A DNA stretch of 64,000 nucleotides from Dactylosporangium roseum (GTDB taxonomy: Bacteria; Actinomycetota; Actinomycetes; Mycobacteriales; Micromonosporaceae): NCBI RefSeq assembly GCF_025264685.1, contig NZ_CP073721.1:487001-551000 (forward strand). The letters are read 5' to 3'. The notes below the pieces were generated by a model. The model ran no database searches, was not told the origin of the DNA, and saw nothing but the letters and a program-made list of their open reading frames with translations. This document shows, piece by piece, positions 7,723-17,177 of the stretch. Every line of letters begins with the position of its first letter. Position 1 is the first letter of the stretch. A program made the position numbers and the translations under genes.

Positions 7723-8937
7723 ATGGCCCCAACCGACGTGTTGGAACGCAATACCCCCAAACAAACCCCACCCGGCAAGACCCGCCGGACGCGGTCGGCA
7801 CAACGCAGCCGCGACCGCAGCCGCCCGGGCAACCAGCCTCAGCCGCCCACCTCGGGCGAGGCGCGTGACGTCGCCGGCATCGTCGACGTCGTCCGCGACA
7901 AGTTGGTGCTCCGGGTCGAGAGCTACCTTCCCGGGCCAGACGACGTCTCGATCCCGGCCGCCATGGTCCGCAAGTATGGGCTGCGGCACGGCGACGCCGT
8001 CACCGGCAGTGCCAACGGCGCCACGCTCACCAGGCTCGACACCGTCCACGGCGGTGACCCGGAGTGGGCCCGCAACCGGCCGGAGTTCAGCAAGCTGACC
8101 GCGCTGTTCCCGCAGGAGCGCCTGCGCCTGGAAACCGGGCCGCGGCAGCTCACCACCCGCCTCATCGACCTGGTCATGCCGATCGGCAAGGGCCAGCGGG
8201 CACTCATCGTGTCGCCGCCGAAGGCGGGCAAGACCATGGTGCTCCAGGCGGTCGCCAACGCCATCGCCACCAACAACCCGGAATGCCACCTCATGGTGCT
8301 GCTCGTCGACGAGCGACCCGAGGAGGTCACCGAGATGCAGCGGTCGGTGCAGGGTGAGGTCATCGCCTCGACCTTCGACCGGCCGGCCAACGAGCACACC
8401 GGCGTCGCGGAGCTCGCCGTCGAGCGGGCCAAGCGCCTTGTGGAGTTGGGCCACGACGTGGTCCTGCTGCTCGACTCGATCACCCGGCTCGGCCGGGCGT
8501 ACAACAACTCGGCGCCCGCCTCCGGCCGCATCCTGACCGGCGGTATCGACGCCAACGCGCTCTACCCGCCCAAGCGCCTGCTCGGCGCGGCACGCAACAT
8601 CGAGAACGGCGGCTCGCTGACGATCATCGCCTCCGCGCTCGTGGAGACCGGCTCGACCGGTGACACCGTGATCTTCGAGGAGTTCAAGGGCACCGGCAAC
8701 GCCGAGCTCAAGCTCGACCGCAAGCTCGCCGACAAGCGGGTCTTCCCCGCCATCGACATCGACGGCTCCAGCACCCGCCGTGACGACGTCATCCTCCACC
8801 CGGACGAGCTGCTGGCAGTACAGCGCCTGCGGAAGGCCCTCAACGGTCAGGCGTCGACCGAGCAACTCCTCGACCGGCTGGCCAAGACCCAGTCGAACGC
8901 GGAATTTCTCACCCTGCTGCTGCGCGGTCAGGCCTGA
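7723..8937 (+). CDS. rho: Transcription termination factor Rho, short divergent form
   Basis: 404 residues with the complete RecA-type hexameric core: Walker A SPPKAGKT (164-171), LLVDERPEEVTEMQRSV, Walker B VVLLLDSITRLGRAYN, the Q-loop region GGIDANALYPPKR and the R-loop EEFKGTGNAELKL. The N-terminal 45 residues are basic and disordered. The RNA-binding OB fold follows (YLPGPDDVSIP, GLRHGDAVTG), but where Rho proteins have the RNP1 aromatic pair (GFGFLR in E. coli) this one reads DKLVLRVE. The protein also lacks the several-hundred-residue insertion usual in the main actinobacterial Rho. It is probably a second, specialised Rho. The start is set by AGGAGG six to seven bases before ATG. Confidence 0.9.
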   Translation: MAPTDVLERNTPKQTPPGKTRRTRSAQRSRDRSRPGNQPQPPTSGEARDVAGIVDVVRDKLVLRVESYLPGPDDVSIPAAMVRKYGLRHGDAVTGSANGATLTRLDTVHGGDPEWARNRPEFSKLTALFPQERLRLETGPRQLTTRLIDLVMPIGKGQRALIVSPPKAGKTMVLQAVANAIATNNPECHLMVLLVDERPEEVTEMQRSVQGEVIASTFDRPANEHTGVAELAVERAKRLVELGHDVVLLLDSITRLGRAYNNSAPASGRILTGGIDANALYPPKRLLGAARNIENGGSLTIIASALVETGSTGDTVIFEEFKGTGNAELKLDRKLADKRVFPAIDIDGSSTRRDDVILHPDELLAVQRLRKALNGQASTEQLLDRLAKTQSNAEFLTLLLRGQA

Positions 8938-9809
8938 CGGCCCCGGAGGCGGGCCTGCGGCGTGAGACGGACCAGCGCTTCGTCCGTCGACAGCACACCG
9001 AGCGCCGACGCGAACGCCATGTCGCGACCCCACGACGCGACGTCGGCCGGCGCCAGGTCGGCCACACCGTCGACCGCCACCAGGTGTGCGCGATAGGCCA
9101 GCCAGCCCTCCGTCGCGGCCAGCCCCGCCGGTGTCGTCTGGTCGCTCCAGCCGAAGTCGACCACGAGGTACAGCAGGATGAAGACCCCGATGGCGGCGAG
9201 CGTGGCGCCGCTGATCTGGTCGGCCAGGTTGGCGCCGAGCTCCGCGGCCACCCAGAACCAGGTGACCCACATGAGCACGGCCGGCACGACGGCACCCAGC
9301 AGCAAGGAGCGCGAGGTCTTCCGCGACAGCCGGCGCACGGACAGGCCGCGGTTGCGGGCCTCCTCGATGACGGTGCGGTAGAAGGCACCGCGCCACCGGC
9401 GAGCCTCCGACCAGCTACCGAACGCCAGGCTGCGCAACGACGCCTCGCCGTTGGTGGACAGCCGGTGCACACGGTCGAGGATCTGCTGCTCATACAGCGT
9501 GAGGCTGCGCCCGTCCCCCTTGCGCAGCCGCACGGCCGTCTCGGCGGGGTCCTCACCCGGCTGGCGCAGCTCGAGGAACCCCCGGGCGGCCAGGTCGAGC
9601 AGCGTGCTGTCGATGGCGTCCTCGTCGGCGCGCCAGCGGTTCACCATCAGGCTGACCACCGCCGGCGGCTCGTCGCCCGGCGGCTCGGCGCGGGTCGCGC
9701 CCGGCTCGGGCAGCCGGGAACGGGAGCGCCACAGGGCGACAACCGCGAACACGACCCACACGACCAGCGTCAAGGGCACGCTGAACTGGAGCAACGGAGG
9801 CCAGTCCAC
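8928..9809 (-). CDS. DUF2207-like membrane protein
   Basis: 293 residues. One N-terminal helix (LTLVVWVVFAVVALW) is followed by a cytoplasmic segment with AVVSLMVNRWRADEDAIDST and LLDLAARGFLELR, the pattern of the DUF2207 C-terminal region, then a hydrophobic hairpin (LLLGAVVPAVLMWVTWFWV and a second helix) and a soluble tail. GTG 9809 is preferred because AAGGA lies seven bases upstream; a TTG at 9848 is the longer choice. It converges on rho and overlaps its end by 10 bp. No enzymatic motif; function unknown. Confidence 0.65.
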   Translation of the reverse strand: MDWPPLLQFSVPLTLVVWVVFAVVALWRSRSRLPEPGATRAEPPGDEPPAVVSLMVNRWRADEDAIDSTLLDLAARGFLELRQPGEDPAETAVRLRKGDGRSLTLYEQQILDRVHRLSTNGEASLRSLAFGSWSEARRWRGAFYRTVIEEARNRGLSVRRLSRKTSRSLLLGAVVPAVLMWVTWFWVAAELGANLADQISGATLAAIGVFILLYLVVDFGWSDQTTPAGLAATEGWLAYRAHLVAVDGVADLAPADVASWGRDMAFASALGVLSTDEALVRLTPQARLRGRQA

Positions 9810-10099
9810 GGGGCGGTCCTTCCCAGGGGGCTTCGGAAAGTTCGGCAACCACCCTACTGGCCCGAGCTCAGAAACCGGCGACCGCCACTTTGTCCGTCAG
9901 GTGCCCATCTTGCACCATTCCGTGGGCTTGACGCAGGTGCTCGGTGTCGATCGGTCCCAGCCGGGTCGTCGTCGTGGGCTCCGCGTGAAGGTCGCGCGGC
10001 CGGAGCGCGGCGGAGGTCGCGTGGCCGGTCGGGAGCGGAGCGGAGGGGCCGGACATGGTGGGTTCAGTGCGGAGGTCGCGTGGCCGGAGCGGAGGTCAC

Positions 10100-10675
10100 G
10101 TGACCGTGCCGTTGCTGCCGGAGCTCACCCTGGAGCTTGCGGCCGAGGATGTGGGCCTGTTCGACGCGACCGGTGGGTACCGCAGCGACACCCCGCCGCC
10201 GTTCTGGACCTTCGCCTGGCCGGGCGGGGTGGCGCTGGCGCGGTTCCTGCTCGACCATCCGGCGCACGTCGCCGGCCGCTCGGTCGCCGACCTGGGCGCC
10301 GGCTCGGGGCTCGTGGCGATCGCGGCGGCGCGGGCCGGTGCGGCGTCGGTGACCGCCGTGGACACCGATCCGGCCGCCCTGGCGGCGGTGTGGCGCAACG
10401 CCGCGCTGAACGGCGTGACGGTCGTGACGTCGCCGACCCCCGTGCCGGCCGACGTGCTGCTGGCCGGCGACGTGTTCTACAGCGGCGAGGTGGCCCGCCG
10501 CCTGCTGCCGCTGCTGCGCGCCCACAGCGGGACGGTGCTGGTCGGCGATCCCGGCCGCGGCTACTTCCCGGAGCGCCTGTTCGAGGAGTTGGCCGCCTAC
10601 ACCGTGCCGGTGCGCCGCACCCTGGAGGACACCGAGACGATGCGGGTCCGGATCTGGCGCCTCAAGCCGCGTTGA
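10100..10675 (+). CDS. Class I SAM-dependent methyltransferase (ETFB-Lys/L11 methyltransferase-like)
   Basis: 191 residues with a Rossmann fold. Motif I is VADLGAGSGLVAIAAARAG, the acidic end of strand 2 is VTAVDTDPAAL, and motif IV is DVLLAGDVFY. The overall pattern and FWTFAWPGG near the N-terminus resemble the ETFB lysine / L11-like methyltransferases. GTG 10100 follows GGAGG four bases away; an ATG at 10055 gives a less convincing longer product. The stop codon TGA at 10673 lies inside the left arm of the palindromic repeat that starts at 10668. The substrate is unknown. Confidence 0.82.
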   Translation: MTVPLLPELTLELAAEDVGLFDATGGYRSDTPPPFWTFAWPGGVALARFLLDHPAHVAGRSVADLGAGSGLVAIAAARAGAASVTAVDTDPAALAAVWRNAALNGVTVVTSPTPVPADVLLAGDVFYSGEVARRLLPLLRAHSGTVLVGDPGRGYFPERLFEELAAYTVPVRRTLEDTETMRVRIWRLKPR

Positions 10676-10749
10676 TCATGCAGTTGTGGTGCCTGACAAA
10701 CCCGGACATCCTGGGAGTGTCGCGGCACCACAACTGCATGATCAACGCG
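10668..10749. repeat. 82-bp palindromic repeat element, copy 1
   Basis: Near-perfect inverted repeat with about 26-bp arms (CGCGTTGATCATGCAGTTGT at the left end, its complement at the right end) and a 30-nt asymmetric loop. It lies between the convergent methyltransferase and tex genes and contains the methyltransferase stop codon. Same family as 18133, 33927, 37076 and 61339. Loop orientation forward; ATG/CAT arm variant. Confidence 0.95.
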
Positions 10750-10757
10750 GAGAAAGA

Positions 10758-10780
10758 GGGGGAGGGGGAGGGGGAGGGGG
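10758..10780 (+). other. G-quadruplex motif abutting the tex stop codon
   Basis: Four runs of five G separated by single A residues, ending one base before the complement of the tex TAA stop at 10781. It immediately follows palindrome copy 1. Confidence 0.9.
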
Positions 10781-13126
10781 TTACTTCAGGCCGTCCAGGC
10801 CCTTGTCCAGGCCGGCCCGGCGTAGCGCGTCGGCCAGTGCGCCGCCCTGGAACGAGTCCCGCTGCGGGCGGCCGCCCCGGCCGCCGCCCCGCGAGCTGCT
10901 CTGGGCGCGGGGCGAGCCGCCCTTGCCGCGGGGGCCGGGCTCGCGCTGGGCCGGGGTCGCCTCGTCCTCCAGGCGCAGGGTCAGCGAGATGCGCTTGCGC
11001 GGGATGTCGACGTCGAGGACCTTCACCCGCACGATGTCACCCGGCTTCACGACCTCGCGCGGGTCCTTGACGAACGTGCGGGACAGCGCCGAGACGTGGA
11101 CCAGGCCGTCCTGGTGGACGCCGACGTCGACGAACGCGCCAAAGGCGGCCACGTTGGTCACCACGCCCTCCAGGAGCATGCCCGGCTGGAGGTCGGAGAT
11201 CTTCTCGACGCCGTCGGCGAAGGCCGCGGTCTTGAACGCCGGGCGCGGGTCGCGGCCCGGCTTCTCCAGCTCCTTGAGGATGTCGGTCACCGTCGGCAGG
11301 CCGAACGTGTCGTCGACGAAGTCGGCCGGCTTCAGCTTGGCCAGCACCCGGTTGTTGCCGATCAGCGACTTCACGTCGCTGTCGGTCGCGGCCAGGATGC
11401 GGCGGACGACCGGATAGGACTCGGGGTGGACCGAGGACGCGTCGAGCGGGTCGTCGCCGTCGGGGATGCGCAGGAAGCCCGCGCACTGCTCGAACGCTTT
11501 CGGGCCGAGCCGCGCCACGTCCTTGAGTGCCTTGCGGTTGCGGAACGGGCCGTGCGCGTCGCGGTGCGCCACGATCGCGTCGGCGAGGCTGCCGCCGATG
11601 CCCGACACCCGGGTCAACAGCGGCGCGGAGGCGGTGTTGACGTCGACGCCGACGCCGTTGACACAGTCCTCGACGACGGCGTCGAGCGAGCGGCTGAGCT
11701 TCGACTCCGACAGGTCGTGCTGGTACTGCCCGACACCGATGGACTTCGGGTCGATCTTGACCAGCTCGGCGAGCGGGTCCTGGAGGCGGCGGGCGATCGA
11801 CACCGCGCCCCGCAGCGACACGTCGAGGCCCGGCAGTTCCTGCGAGGCGTAGGCGGAGGCGGAGTACACCGACGCGCCGGCCTCCGACACCATCACCTTG
11901 GTCACCTTGAGCTGCGGGAACTGCTTGAGCAGGTCGCCGGCGAGCTTGTCGGTCTCGCGGGAGGCGGTGCCGTTGCCGATGGCGATCAGCTCGACGTCGT
12001 GCTTCTGGCACAGGGCGGCGAGGATCGCGACCGACTCGTTCCACTTGTTCTGCGGCACGTGCGGATAGATCGTGTGCGTGTCGACGACCTTGCCGGTGGC
12101 GTCGACGACCGCGACCTTGACCCCGGTGCGGAAGCCCGGGTCCAGCCCCATCGTGGCGCGGGTGCCGGCCGGCGCGGCCAGCAGCAGGTCACGCAGGTTG
12201 GCGGCGAACACCCGTACCGCCTCCTCCTCGGCCGCCTGCCAGAGCCGCATCCGCAGGTCGATGCCCAGGTGGACCAGGATGCGGGTGCGCCAGGCCCAGC
12301 GGACGGTGTCGTTCAGCCACTTGTCGGCGGGGCGCCCCTCGTCGCGGATGCCGTAGCGGGCGGCGATCGTCGGCTCGAAGAGCGAGACGTCCTCGTCGGC
12401 GGCCAGTGGGTCGAGCACCAGGTCGAGCATCTCCTCCTTCTCCCCGCGGAACATCGCGAGGATCCGGTGCGAGGGCAGCTTGGTGAACGGTTCACTGAAG
12501 TCGAAGTAGTCGGAGAACTTGGCGCCGTCGGCCTCCTTGCCGTTACGGACCTTCGACACCAGGCGGCCCTGCGCCCACATCTTCTCCCGCAGTTCGCCGA
12601 TCAGGTCCGCGTCCTCGGCGAAGCGCTCGACCAGGATCGCCCGGGCGCCGTCGAGCGCGGCGGCGGCGTCGGCCACTCCCTTGTCCGGATCGACGAACAC
12701 GGCCGCGGCGGCCTGCGGGTCGGCGCCCGGGTCGGCGAGCAGCCCGTCGGCGAGCGGCTCCAGCCCCGCCTCCCGGGCGATCTGCGCCTTGGTGCGCCGC
12801 TTGGGCTTGTACGGCAGGTAGATGTCCTCCAGCCGGGCCTTCGAGTCGGCCGCCATGATCTGTGCCTCGAGCGCCTCGTCGAGCTTGCCCTGGCCACGGA
12901 TCGACTCGAGGATCGCGGCCCGGCGCTCTTCCATCTCCCGCAGGTACCGCAGCCGCTCCTCCAGCGTGCGGAGCTGGGCGTCGTCGAGCATTTCGGTCGC
13001 CTCTTTGCGGTACCGCGCGATGAAGGGCACCGTCGCGCCGCCGTCGAGCAGGTCGACCGCCGCGGCCACCTGCCGCTCCTTGACGCCGAGCTCTTCTGCG
13101 ATCCGCTGGTGAATGGAGGTCGTCAC
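10781..13126 (-). CDS. tex: Tex family S1 RNA-binding protein
   Basis: 781 residues with the full Tex layout: an N-terminal helical domain ([17 protein letters not shown]), a YqgF/RNase H-like domain ([17 protein letters not shown] and [12 protein letters not shown]), a helix-hairpin-helix region ([20 protein letters not shown]) and a C-terminal S1 domain ([19 protein letters not shown]) with a basic tail. Tex binds nucleic acid and transcription complexes. It is conserved, and its precise bacterial role is debated. GTG 13126 is chosen because the homologous N-terminus begins here; the ribosome site is weak. It converges on the methyltransferase across palindrome copy 1. Confidence 0.93.
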   Translation of the reverse strand: MTTSIHQRIAEELGVKERQVAAAVDLLDGGATVPFIARYRKEATEMLDDAQLRTLEERLRYLREMEERRAAILESIRGQGKLDEALEAQIMAADSKARLEDIYLPYKPKRRTKAQIAREAGLEPLADGLLADPGADPQAAAAVFVDPDKGVADAAAALDGARAILVERFAEDADLIGELREKMWAQGRLVSKVRNGKEADGAKFSDYFDFSEPFTKLPSHRILAMFRGEKEEMLDLVLDPLAADEDVSLFEPTIAARYGIRDEGRPADKWLNDTVRWAWRTRILVHLGIDLRMRLWQAAEEEAVRVFAANLRDLLLAAPAGTRATMGLDPGFRTGVKVAVVDATGKVVDTHTIYPHVPQNKWNESVAILAALCQKHDVELIAIGNGTASRETDKLAGDLLKQFPQLKVTKVMVSEAGASVYSASAYASQELPGLDVSLRGAVSIARRLQDPLAELVKIDPKSIGVGQYQHDLSESKLSRSLDAVVEDCVNGVGVDVNTASAPLLTRVSGIGGSLADAIVAHRDAHGPFRNRKALKDVARLGPKAFEQCAGFLRIPDGDDPLDASSVHPESYPVVRRILAATDSDVKSLIGNNRVLAKLKPADFVDDTFGLPTVTDILKELEKPGRDPRPAFKTAAFADGVEKISDLQPGMLLEGVVTNVAAFGAFVDVGVHQDGLVHVSALSRTFVKDPREVVKPGDIVRVKVLDVDIPRKRISLTLRLEDEATPAQREPGPRGKGGSPRAQSSSRGGGRGGRPQRDSFQGGALADALRRAGLDKGLDGLK

Positions 13127-13232
13127 GAGAAGGCATTCTGCCCCACCAGGTGCCGTACACCTCACGTGCCACAGGTCAGCTACCGAAAACGGGGACACCG
13201 AGCCGATGCCGTTTCGCCTATGCTCTCGCGTC

Positions 13233-14162
13233 GTGATCGACTTCGACCCCGCTGCGCCCTTCCCGGAACTGCGGCAGTTGTGGCAGGCGGTCCAGGAGCG
13301 GAACTGGCCGGCAGTGGCGGCGTTCTTCGATGGCCTGACTGATCCCGACGACCAGACCTACGCCACCACGCTCATCGCCGAAATCGCCGGAAGCGAGCAT
13401 TTTTTGTGGTCGGTCGTCGAATCCGGCGGCGGCACGCTGGCGCGGACCCTGCTCGCCGCGCGGCTCATCGTGGCCGGCTGGGAGATCCGCACCGCGGCCC
13501 GGGCCCAGCACGTCAGCCGTGAGCAGTTCGCCGCCTTCCACGACCACCTGCGCCGGGCCGAGCGGATCCTGATCGACGTCACCGCGCTCGAGCCGGCGAA
13601 CGTGCCGGCCTGGGTCGCCAGGCTGAAGACCAACCGGGGCCTCCAGTTGGGCCTGGCAGAGGCGCGCCGCCGCTACGACCGGCTCAGCCGTCACGTGCCA
13701 CACGTCTACGCCGCACAGGGCTCGCTCGTGCAGCAGTTCTGTCAGAAGTGGGGCGGGTCGGACGAGCAGGCACACCGGTTCGGCGTGGAGTGCATGCGCG
13801 GCGGCCCGGAGGGGTCGCTCGCGTCGCTGGCGCTCGTCGAGGCGCACATCGAAATCGGCATGGACTGGGACGACGACCGGAAGCTCGTCGCTCACCTGCG
13901 GCAGGCCGACGTGCGCGCGGAGCTGCACGAGGCGGCCGATCGGTCGGTCCGGCACCCGGCGTTTCGCCGCGGCGGCTATCACGCGATCACCGCGCACAAC
14001 CTGTTCGCGCTGGTGTTCAGCAAGATGGGCGACTTCCGGGCGGCCGCCGACCACTTTCAGTTCGTCGGCGACCACGGCACCGGCTTCTGGGGCTACTTCG
14101 GCGACGAAAAGGTCGTGTTCTCGGCCATGCGGTCCAAGACGTTGAAGGCGGTACGGGCGTGA
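13233..14162 (+). CDS. Conserved hypothetical protein, translation-coupled to M16 peptidase
   Basis: 309 residues, soluble and mainly helical; I see no catalytic motif. Segments include [29 protein letters not shown] and a C-terminal [20 protein letters not shown] that looks like one TPR-type helical pair. The GTG start lies eight bases after TATGCT, so the message is probably leaderless. The stop overlaps the next start (GTGA), which implies translational coupling with the peptidase. Function unknown. Confidence 0.75.
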   Translation: MIDFDPAAPFPELRQLWQAVQERNWPAVAAFFDGLTDPDDQTYATTLIAEIAGSEHFLWSVVESGGGTLARTLLAARLIVAGWEIRTAARAQHVSREQFAAFHDHLRRAERILIDVTALEPANVPAWVARLKTNRGLQLGLAEARRRYDRLSRHVPHVYAAQGSLVQQFCQKWGGSDEQAHRFGVECMRGGPEGSLASLALVEAHIEIGMDWDDDRKLVAHLRQADVRAELHEAADRSVRHPAFRRGGYHAITAHNLFALVFSKMGDFRAAADHFQFVGDHGTGFWGYFGDEKVVFSAMRSKTLKAVRA

Positions 14163-15859
14163 CCCTGCGGCAACTGGAGGTCGACGGCGTCCCGGCGCTG
14201 CTCGTCCCGCACGACGGCCCGATGATCGCGGGGCTGACGTTCCGGGTCGGCCAGGTCGACGAGACGCTGTCATCCCGCGGCATCACCCACCTGCTCGAAC
14301 ACCTGGTCCTGCACGGCCGTGGGCTCACCGACTACCACTACAACGGTTCCACCGGCGCGATCGCCACCAGCTTCACGACGCAGGGCGGCGAGGACGACAT
14401 CGTCGCCTTCCTCGACGGCGTCTGTGCGGCACTGCATGACCCGCCGCTCGACCGGCTGGAGACCGAACGGTCGATCTTGCGGGCGGAGGCGAACGGCCGC
14501 AGTTCCGGCGTCAACGAGATGCTACCCCTGTGGCGCTACGGCGCACGCGACTACGGCCTGGTCAGCTACGGCGAGCTGGGCCTGCCCCGGCTCACGCCCG
14601 ACGACGTGCGCCGGTGGGCCGAGACCTGGTTCACCCGGCAGAACGCCGTGCTGTGGGTGGCCGGCAACCGGCTTCCCGAAGGGCTGCGGCTGCCGTTGCG
14701 CAACGGCGTGCGCCGGCCGGTGCCCGCACCGTCCTCAGCGCTGCCGGCCACGCCCGCGTACTTCCTGGGCGACGAGGGGGCGGTCGTCTTCGACGGCATC
14801 ATGCGCCGCAGCGTGACCGGCGGTGTGCTGGCCGGGATCGTGGAGCGCGAGCTGTTCCGCAGCCTACGCCAGGAGGACGGCAACTCGTACACGGCCAGCG
14901 CCTTCTACGACTCGCGTGGCGACGGGTTCGCCACGGTGACGGCGTTCGCCGATGTCGCGCCGGGCAAGCCGGACGCCGTGCTCGGCGGCTTCATCGACGT
15001 GCTGGCCAGGCTCAAGGTCGGCCGCATCGAGCAGGCGGATCTCGACGCCGTACGGGCCAAGGGGGAGGACGCGCTCGACGGCGTGACCGTCGCGGTCGGC
15101 ATGCTGCCCGGCCACGCGCTCAACCTGCTCACCGGCCAGCCGGTGCTCAGCGCCGAGGAGATCCGGACCGAGCTGCGCGCGGTGACCCTCGCGGACGTGC
15201 ACGCCGCGTTCCTGGAGGTGTACGGCACCGGCCTGCTCCAGGTGCCGGACGGGCACAGCGCCGACTGGGCCGGATACGTCGCCGCGCCGACCACGTCGGA
15301 GCGGGCCGTGGACGGCCGCAGGTTCGGCGATCTCGTCGTCGGCCCCGAAGGGGTCAGCCTGCGACACGGGGAGCGGTCGGCGACCGTGGTGTTCAAGGAG
15401 TGCGCGATCTGCCTCGCGTTCCCGGACGGCGGCCGCCAGCTCATCGGTCACGACAGCATCACCGTCCGCATCGAGCCGACGCTGCAATCCGTGCCGCCGG
15501 ACGCCCTCCGGCAGATCGACGCGGCCCTGGCGCCGGTCACGGTGTGGCTGCCAGCCCGCGATCCGTCGGCGATTCCGCAGGCGGCCTCGCCGGCCGGCGC
15601 GTCGTCGGGCCAGGACAAGCCCACCACCGGCCGGGTCGTCGGGGCCACGGTCGCCTTCGTCCTGGCCGTGGTGGTGCTCTGCTGCGGCGGCGTGTGGACG
15701 TGGGTCGTCGCCGACAACAGCGACCCCGCGAACGACGTCGCGTTCGACGCCGTCAGCGGCACCATCAACGCCGTCCTCTACGCCGCCGGTCTGGTACTGC
15801 TCGGAGTCGGCGCCTGGTTGTTGCGAGGCCGTAGCCGAAAGGAGGTTTCCAGAACCTGA
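14159..15859 (+). CDS. M16-family zinc peptidase with C-terminal membrane anchor
   Basis: 566 residues. The inverted zinc motif HLLEH (His44-His48) in GITHLLEHLVLHG is intact and a second acidic region follows, as in M16 enzymes. The middle contains the second M16-like half (YFLGDEGAVVFDGI, FRSLRQEDGNSYTASAFYDS). The last about 120 residues have two transmembrane helices (ATVAFVLAVVVLCCGGVW and INAVLYAAGLVLLGVGAWLL). There is no signal peptide, so the catalytic part is expected in the cytoplasm, tethered at the membrane. It is coupled to the upstream hypothetical gene. Substrate unknown. Confidence 0.85.
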   Translation: MTLRQLEVDGVPALLVPHDGPMIAGLTFRVGQVDETLSSRGITHLLEHLVLHGRGLTDYHYNGSTGAIATSFTTQGGEDDIVAFLDGVCAALHDPPLDRLETERSILRAEANGRSSGVNEMLPLWRYGARDYGLVSYGELGLPRLTPDDVRRWAETWFTRQNAVLWVAGNRLPEGLRLPLRNGVRRPVPAPSSALPATPAYFLGDEGAVVFDGIMRRSVTGGVLAGIVERELFRSLRQEDGNSYTASAFYDSRGDGFATVTAFADVAPGKPDAVLGGFIDVLARLKVGRIEQADLDAVRAKGEDALDGVTVAVGMLPGHALNLLTGQPVLSAEEIRTELRAVTLADVHAAFLEVYGTGLLQVPDGHSADWAGYVAAPTTSERAVDGRRFGDLVVGPEGVSLRHGERSATVVFKECAICLAFPDGGRQLIGHDSITVRIEPTLQSVPPDALRQIDAALAPVTVWLPARDPSAIPQAASPAGASSGQDKPTTGRVVGATVAFVLAVVVLCCGGVWTWVVADNSDPANDVAFDAVSGTINAVLYAAGLVLLGVGAWLLRGRSRKEVSRT

Positions 15860-15881
15860 TCATCGACCTCAGATGTCGCTC

Positions 15882-17093
15882 CTATCGCAACATGTTCGAC
15901 GACGTCGCCTGAAGGCGGGGGAGCACCCGGCTGCGCAGGCGCACGACCAGCGCCACCCCGCCGACCGCCGCCGTCGCCAGGCCGCACACGACGACGGTCG
16001 CCGAAGCCCCGACGGCCTGCACGAGCGGCGCGCCGAGCAGCGTGCCCAGCGGGGTGGAGACCACCAGCACCGCACCGCGCGCGGCGAGCACCGGCGGCAG
16101 CCGCTCGGGCGGCACCGTGCGCTGGAACAGCGACATGCTCGTCGTGGGGTACGGCGCCCAGGCGAGGCCGGCGAGGGCGAGTGTCAGCATGTCCGCCCAC
16201 GGCGGCAGCCCCAGCCCCAGCGGCGTGAGCAGCAGCCCGAAGCAGATCACCGCGCCGATCGTGGTCGGCCACAGCGGCAGCCGGCGCCGGTGCCCGGTCA
16301 CGACCGCCCCGACGACCGCGCCGACACCGAACGATGTGTACAGCAGGCCGACCTCCTGCGCCGATCCGGCCAGCAGTGGTACCGCCACCGGGATCGGCCC
16401 GAAGAGCAGGAAGAACCAGAAGGACAGCACCAGCAGGCCGAGCAGTTGCCGGTCGCCCCGGATCACGGCGAAGCCCCCGCGGTCGATCGGCACGCTCGCC
16501 GGACGCGCCGCTGGCATCCGCAGGAACGCCACCGCCAGCACGGCGAACGTGATCGCGTCGAAGGCCAGGACCGCCGGCGCGTGGGCGAGCATGACCAGCA
16601 GGCCGGCCAACGCCGGCCCGGCCACGGTGGACGCCTCTTTGATCGCGGTGAGCAGCGCGGTCGCCGGCAGGTGCAGCTCACTCGGCAGCACCTGCGCCAC
16701 GACCGTGTACCTCCCCGCTGTGCCCCACGTGCTGAGCAGCGCCGACAGCGCCAGCAGGGCCACGTATCCGCCGATCGACAGCATCCCGAACGCGGCGAGG
16801 ACGGGGACCGCGCCGAGGAACGCGGCCCGCAGCAGCCCGTCGAGCGCGACCAGGTCGGCGCCGCGCCGTCCGTGCAGCAGCGGCGCGAGGACGACCGCGC
16901 CGACGGCGCCGGGCAGCGTGTAGGCGGCGATCGCGAGGCCCACCCACAGGGCGCGTGCGTGCGGCGGTGCGAGCTGCAACGCGAGCCACCCGACGGCGAC
17001 CGCGCTCATGCCGTCGCCGAGCGCGGAGAGCGCCAGGCCGGGCAGCACCCGTCCGAAGACCGGGTGCCGAATCACCGTCCAATAGGGGGACAT
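15882..17093 (-). CDS. MFS transporter
   Basis: 403 residues with 12 predicted helices, beginning HPVFGRVLPGLALSALGDGM, typical of MFS drug or metabolite exporters of the MFS_3/enterobactin exporter-like type. A charged central loop (AARPASVPIDRGG) divides two six-helix halves. ATG 17093 is chosen because AGGGGAGA lies nine bases upstream. It is divergent from the F420 oxidoreductase gene by 84 bp. The substrate cannot be assigned. Confidence 0.85.
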   Translation of the reverse strand: MSPYWTVIRHPVFGRVLPGLALSALGDGMSAVAVGWLALQLAPPHARALWVGLAIAAYTLPGAVGAVVLAPLLHGRRGADLVALDGLLRAAFLGAVPVLAAFGMLSIGGYVALLALSALLSTWGTAGRYTVVAQVLPSELHLPATALLTAIKEASTVAGPALAGLLVMLAHAPAVLAFDAITFAVLAVAFLRMPAARPASVPIDRGGFAVIRGDRQLLGLLVLSFWFFLLFGPIPVAVPLLAGSAQEVGLLYTSFGVGAVVGAVVTGHRRRLPLWPTTIGAVICFGLLLTPLGLGLPPWADMLTLALAGLAWAPYPTTSMSLFQRTVPPERLPPVLAARGAVLVVSTPLGTLLGAPLVQAVGASATVVVCGLATAAVGGVALVVRLRSRVLPRLQATSSNMLR

Positions 17094-17177
17094 CGATTGA
17101 TTCTCCCCTATGTGCTGGGCCTTCTCCAAGGACGCCTTACTCGGCGTAACCGGCGCCGCACGGGGTATCCGCAGGGC

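Noticed and set aside
7606..9396. Long minus-strand open frame opposite rho
   Set aside because: Antisense shadow of rho and of the DUF2207-like gene in another frame; no recognisable motif.
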